Below, piece after piece: positions 5,925 through 7,336 of a stretch of 7,336 bases of DNA. The position numbers and the translations under genes were made by a program. Position 1 is the first letter of the stretch, and each line of letters begins with the position of its first letter. The stretch covers positions 1 through 7,336 of the forward strand of contig CAZAGD010000079.1 of assembly GCA_964484485.1 (NCBI GenBank). The letters run 5' to 3'. The notes under the pieces are model-generated. The model was given only the letters and a program-made list of their open reading frames with translations, was not told where the DNA came from and searched no databases. Origin of the DNA: CAZAGD01 sp964484485 (GTDB lineage: Bacteria > Desulfobacterota > SM23-61).

Positions 5925-5953
5925 TTTCTAACATGAATGAATTTTTATGTCAA
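5925..5953 (-). promoter_or_regulatory. Predicted sigma70-type promoter for the phenylacetate-CoA ligase gene
   Basis: On the minus strand a perfect TTGACA (5953-5948) and TAGAAA (5930-5925, 4/6) are 17 bases apart. The start would be near 5918, giving a leader of about 36 bases. An 11-base direct repeat, AATGAATTTTT (plus-strand 5917-5927 and 5936-5946), overlaps the -10 and spacer with a 19-base period and could be a regulator site. Confidence 0.6.
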
Positions 5954-5962
5954 ACAATGTTT

Positions 5963-6007
5963 AATAATCTCCCCCGGCCCCTCTTTAGAAAAGAGGGGGA
6001 ATAATCT
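5963..6007 (-). repeat. Inverted copy of the GAGATTA palindromic repeat
   Basis: The reverse complement of this stretch matches 2989-3032 over almost its full length: AGATTA, C-run, CCCCTCTT/AAGAGGGG hairpin, GGGGGAGATTA. The plus-strand hairpin pairs 5978-5986 with 5990-5998 around 3 bases. AATAATCT flanks it directly on both sides (5963-5970 and 6000-6007). It lies just upstream of the ligase promoter. Confidence 0.8.
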
Positions 6008-6448
6008 AGCCTATCGCATGCGCAAAATAAGGAGAGAAATTAAATTTTAATGGTCCGGCTCGTTTCCGCCCAGGCTCCAAATTGGTTTGACAACCTCCCT
6101 TAGGTTCTAATTTTAAAAATAATAGGGGGGCCGGAAAAGCTGACTGACCGTCTAACAGTTTTAAAATTTCTCGCCAGCAGGAAGCAGGCGGGAGGGGGAG
6201 AGGCGAAATTAAAATCGGCTGGGAAATGGCCATACCTCTCTTACCCACCTTCTCTCCACCAAGAACGGCGGGGACATACTTGTCTACGCCAGATTAACAT
6301 AAATAATAGCTTTCTTTTTTAAAATAGATGCCTATCTCCCCGCCCGTACCTATGAAAGAATACATGCCTCATTTTAATGAGCCTCTCTCCCTCCCGCCTG
6401 AATTAAGCTGGAATTTAAAAAGTGATCGACAGTCAGACAAGCTGATTG
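6008..6448. other. Unexplained gene-free stretch with inverted repeats and hairpins
   Basis: No convincing gene is visible here. The sequence holds a 19/20 inverted repeat, 6185-6204 with 6381-6400 (C/T-rich arm GCCTCTCYCC..CCGCCTG), whose arms are 176 bases apart. Between them lies a strong hairpin at 6267-6290 (GGCG..GACA, loop TACT, TGTC..CGCC). Nearby are AACCT-CCCTT-AGGTT around 6092-6107 and a 10-bp stem with G-U pairs at 6427-6451. This could be a degraded miniature mobile element or repetitive extragenic cluster, or a structured RNA; nothing identifies which. Confidence 0.5.
6267..6290. repeat. Hairpin GGCG...GACA-TACT-TGTC...CGCC
   Basis: Ten positions pair with one mismatch and one G-T around a 4-base loop. 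The GGGGACA...TGTC core resembles hairpins in repetitive extragenic elements mobilised by IS200-like transposases, but no such transposase is in the window, so the link is only a resemblance. Confidence 0.5.
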
Positions 6449-6477
6449 TTGACAATAATAAAAAAGACTGATAAATT
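6449..6477 (+). promoter_or_regulatory. Predicted sigma70-type promoter for the CBS-ACT/half-ferritin operon
   Basis: A perfect TTGACA (6449-6454) is followed by a 17-base spacer and TAAATT (6472-6477, 4/6). Transcription would start near 6484, leaving about 20 bases before the ATG at 6505, just enough for the ribosome site GGGGAGGG (6492-6499). The -35 overlaps the right arm of the 6427-6451 stem-loop, a plausible operator position. Confidence 0.6.
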
Positions 6478-6504
6478 CAGGTCAAATTGCTGGGGAGGGT
6501 TAAT

Positions 6505-7110
6505 ATGTTAGTTAAAAAAAGAATGGCCCGGAAGCTGGTCACGATCACGCCCCAAACGTCTATCCATAGAGCCATAGAAATTATGCGCAAAAATTCTATT
6601 CGCCATTTACCGGTAGTGGAGGGCGATAATTTAGTCGGCTTTGTCACTGAAGGAGATCTGCGGCAGGCCTCCCTCCTCTCCATGGTAGACCAAGTTTCTA
6701 TAGAAGACATAATGATCAAAAACCCCGTGACTATTTCTCCTGAAGCCAGCTTAGAAGAGGCGGCTCGGCTTATTTATAATCACAAAATTGGCGGACTTCC
6801 TGTAGTGGAAGGTAAAAAGTTAGTGGGCATTATTACTATTTTGGATATCCTTTTGGCCTTTATTGAGCTAATGGGCATATTAAAATCAAGCTCCCGCATA
6901 GATTTAATTTTAGGGGAAAATCCCGATGCCTTTGAGGAAGTATCGCGCATATTCAAAGAAAATCATGCCGAAATAATTAGCGTAGGCATGTCCAGCCATA
7001 AAGATCGGAAAAAACGCATTTATTATTTTCGTATTGAGAAACGGCCGTTACAGCCGATTATAGCCGCTCTCAAAGAAAAGGGCTATACTATATCGGCAAT
7101 TTCTGAATGA
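6505..7110 (+). CDS. CBS-CBS-ACT regulatory protein (AcuB-like)
   Basis: A 201-residue cytoplasmic protein. A CBS pair spans residues about 8-56 (HLPVVEGDNLVGFVTEGDL) and about 66-120 (GGLPVVEGKKLVGIITILDIL). CBS pairs bind adenine nucleotides or S-adenosylmethionine; D51 and D114, after the GFVTEG and GIIT strands, are the usual ribose-contacting positions. Residues about 130-200 form an ACT-like module (RIDLILGENPDAFEEVSRIFKENHAEIISVGM, then RIYYFRIE). This CBS2-ACT architecture is that of AcuB-like proteins, often called acetoin utilisation regulators, but the role in anaerobes is unknown and no acetoin genes are nearby. The ATG at 6505 is chosen because GGGGAGGG ends 5 bases before it; an upstream in-frame TTG at 6487 would put that site inside the gene. 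The half-ferritin gene follows after 18 bases. Confidence 0.92.
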   Translation: MLVKKRMARKLVTITPQTSIHRAIEIMRKNSIRHLPVVEGDNLVGFVTEGDLRQASLLSMVDQVSIEDIMIKNPVTISPEASLEEAARLIYNHKIGGLPVVEGKKLVGIITILDILLAFIELMGILKSSSRIDLILGENPDAFEEVSRIFKENHAEIISVGMSSHKDRKKRIYYFRIEKRPLQPIIAALKEKGYTISAISE

Positions 7111-7128
7111 ACACAGCGGAGGAGCATA

Positions 7129-7335
7129 ATGATTGACGAAAAGACTACCCCCCAAGAAGCCATACGTTTAGCTATGGAAAGAGAAAAGTCCGCATACGAA
7201 TTTTACCTCCAGGCAGCCAAAATCGCCAAATACCCGGGAACAAAACAAATGTTTGAATCTCTGGCTCAAGAAGAACTAAAACATCGCCAAATTTTGGAAG
7301 AAGAATTAAATAAGGATTATATGAAGGAAATGTGA
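7129..7335 (+). CDS. Two-helix ferritin-like (rubrerythrin-type) protein, half-ferritin
   Basis: A complete 68-residue protein with the first half of a rubrerythrin/ferritin four-helix bundle. Helix A carries E19 (AMEREKSAYEFYLQAA) and helix B carries E49-x-x-H52 (FESLAQEELKHRQILEEEL), the residues that form one half of a di-iron site. Rubrerythrin domains normally have two such helix pairs in about 130-140 residues. Here a TGA at 7333-7335 ends the protein after one pair, so a functional di-iron centre would need a dimer, as in encapsulated ferritins. A strong ribosome site GGAGGAG (7118-7124) precedes the ATG by 4 bases, so the gene looks translated. It lies 18 bases after the CBS-ACT gene and is probably co-transcribed. 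A role in iron or peroxide handling is inferred. Truncation by a mutation just before the window edge cannot be excluded. Confidence 0.88.
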   Translation: MIDEKTTPQEAIRLAMEREKSAYEFYLQAAKIAKYPGTKQMFESLAQEELKHRQILEEELNKDYMKEM

Positions 7336-7336
7336 A

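Noticed and set aside
6087..6092. TTGACA as a promoter in the gene-free region
   Set aside because: No acceptable -10 hexamer at 16-18 bases and no gene follows on that strand for 400 bases.
6180..6187. GGAAGCAG resembling the signal recognition particle RNA loop
   Set aside because: The flanking bases do not form the symmetric domain IV helix and the rest of the RNA is absent.
6006..6248. Open frame of 80 codons on the minus strand
   Set aside because: Low-complexity, proline-rich product that overlaps the hairpin repeat and one arm of the inverted repeat, no good ribosome site, no recognisable domain.

Overview
The window is ordinary bacterial chromosome, AT-rich, with repeat-laden gaps between genes. 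Ten protein-coding genes can be supported: nine lie entirely inside the window and one (lipB) is cut by its left edge. I see no tRNA, rRNA, CRISPR array, phage gene or intact transposase. The gene content (lipoate synthesis, a phenylacetate-CoA ligase paired with a tandem-ACT protein, a CBS-ACT protein next to a ferritin-like protein) resembles anaerobic Desulfobacterota ('deltaproteobacteria') and some anaerobic archaea. The lipB/lipA pair, strong Shine-Dalgarno sites and sigma70-like promoters favour a bacterium. This placement is an inference from gene families, not a sequence match.

Layout. Positions 2-2328 read rightwards: the 3' end of lipB, lipA overlapping it, a cysteine-free carboxymuconolactone decarboxylase (CMD)-fold protein, then after a short gap with a perfect hairpin a short-chain dehydrogenase/reductase (SDR). 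Positions 2303-5882 hold leftward genes: a retropepsin-like aspartic protease that overlaps the SDR tail convergently, an exported or membrane HEGAH metallopeptidase-like protein, a tandem-ACT protein and a phenylacetate-CoA ligase. Positions 6505-7335 read rightwards again: a CBS-CBS-ACT protein and a 68-residue half-ferritin, probably one operon behind a good promoter.

How the genes work together. LipB transfers octanoate from acyl carrier protein to lipoyl domains and LipA inserts two sulfurs, so the left block serves lipoylation of 2-oxoacid dehydrogenases or the glycine cleavage H protein. The ligase and the ACT protein are transcribed in the same order (ligase first) from a recognisable promoter and probably form an aryl-acid activation unit with an amino-acid-sensing partner. 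The CBS-ACT and half-ferritin genes are 18 bases apart and likely co-transcribed.

The most unusual content is non-coding. A palindromic repeat of about 44 bases is present twice, in opposite orientations (2989-3032 and 5963-6007); the first copy sits in a small array punctuated by GAGATTA. There is a four-copy 11-base GC-rich tandem repeat (2904-2947), a 10-base perfect inverted repeat (2860-2895), degenerate CACAGAG/CTGCGTC repeats between the ligase and ACT genes, and a 440-base unexplained stretch (6008-6448) containing a 19/20 inverted repeat and strong hairpins. I found no convincing new defence or mobile system; the best candidates for follow-up are the 6008-6448 region, the HEGAH protein and the half-ferritin/CBS-ACT pair.
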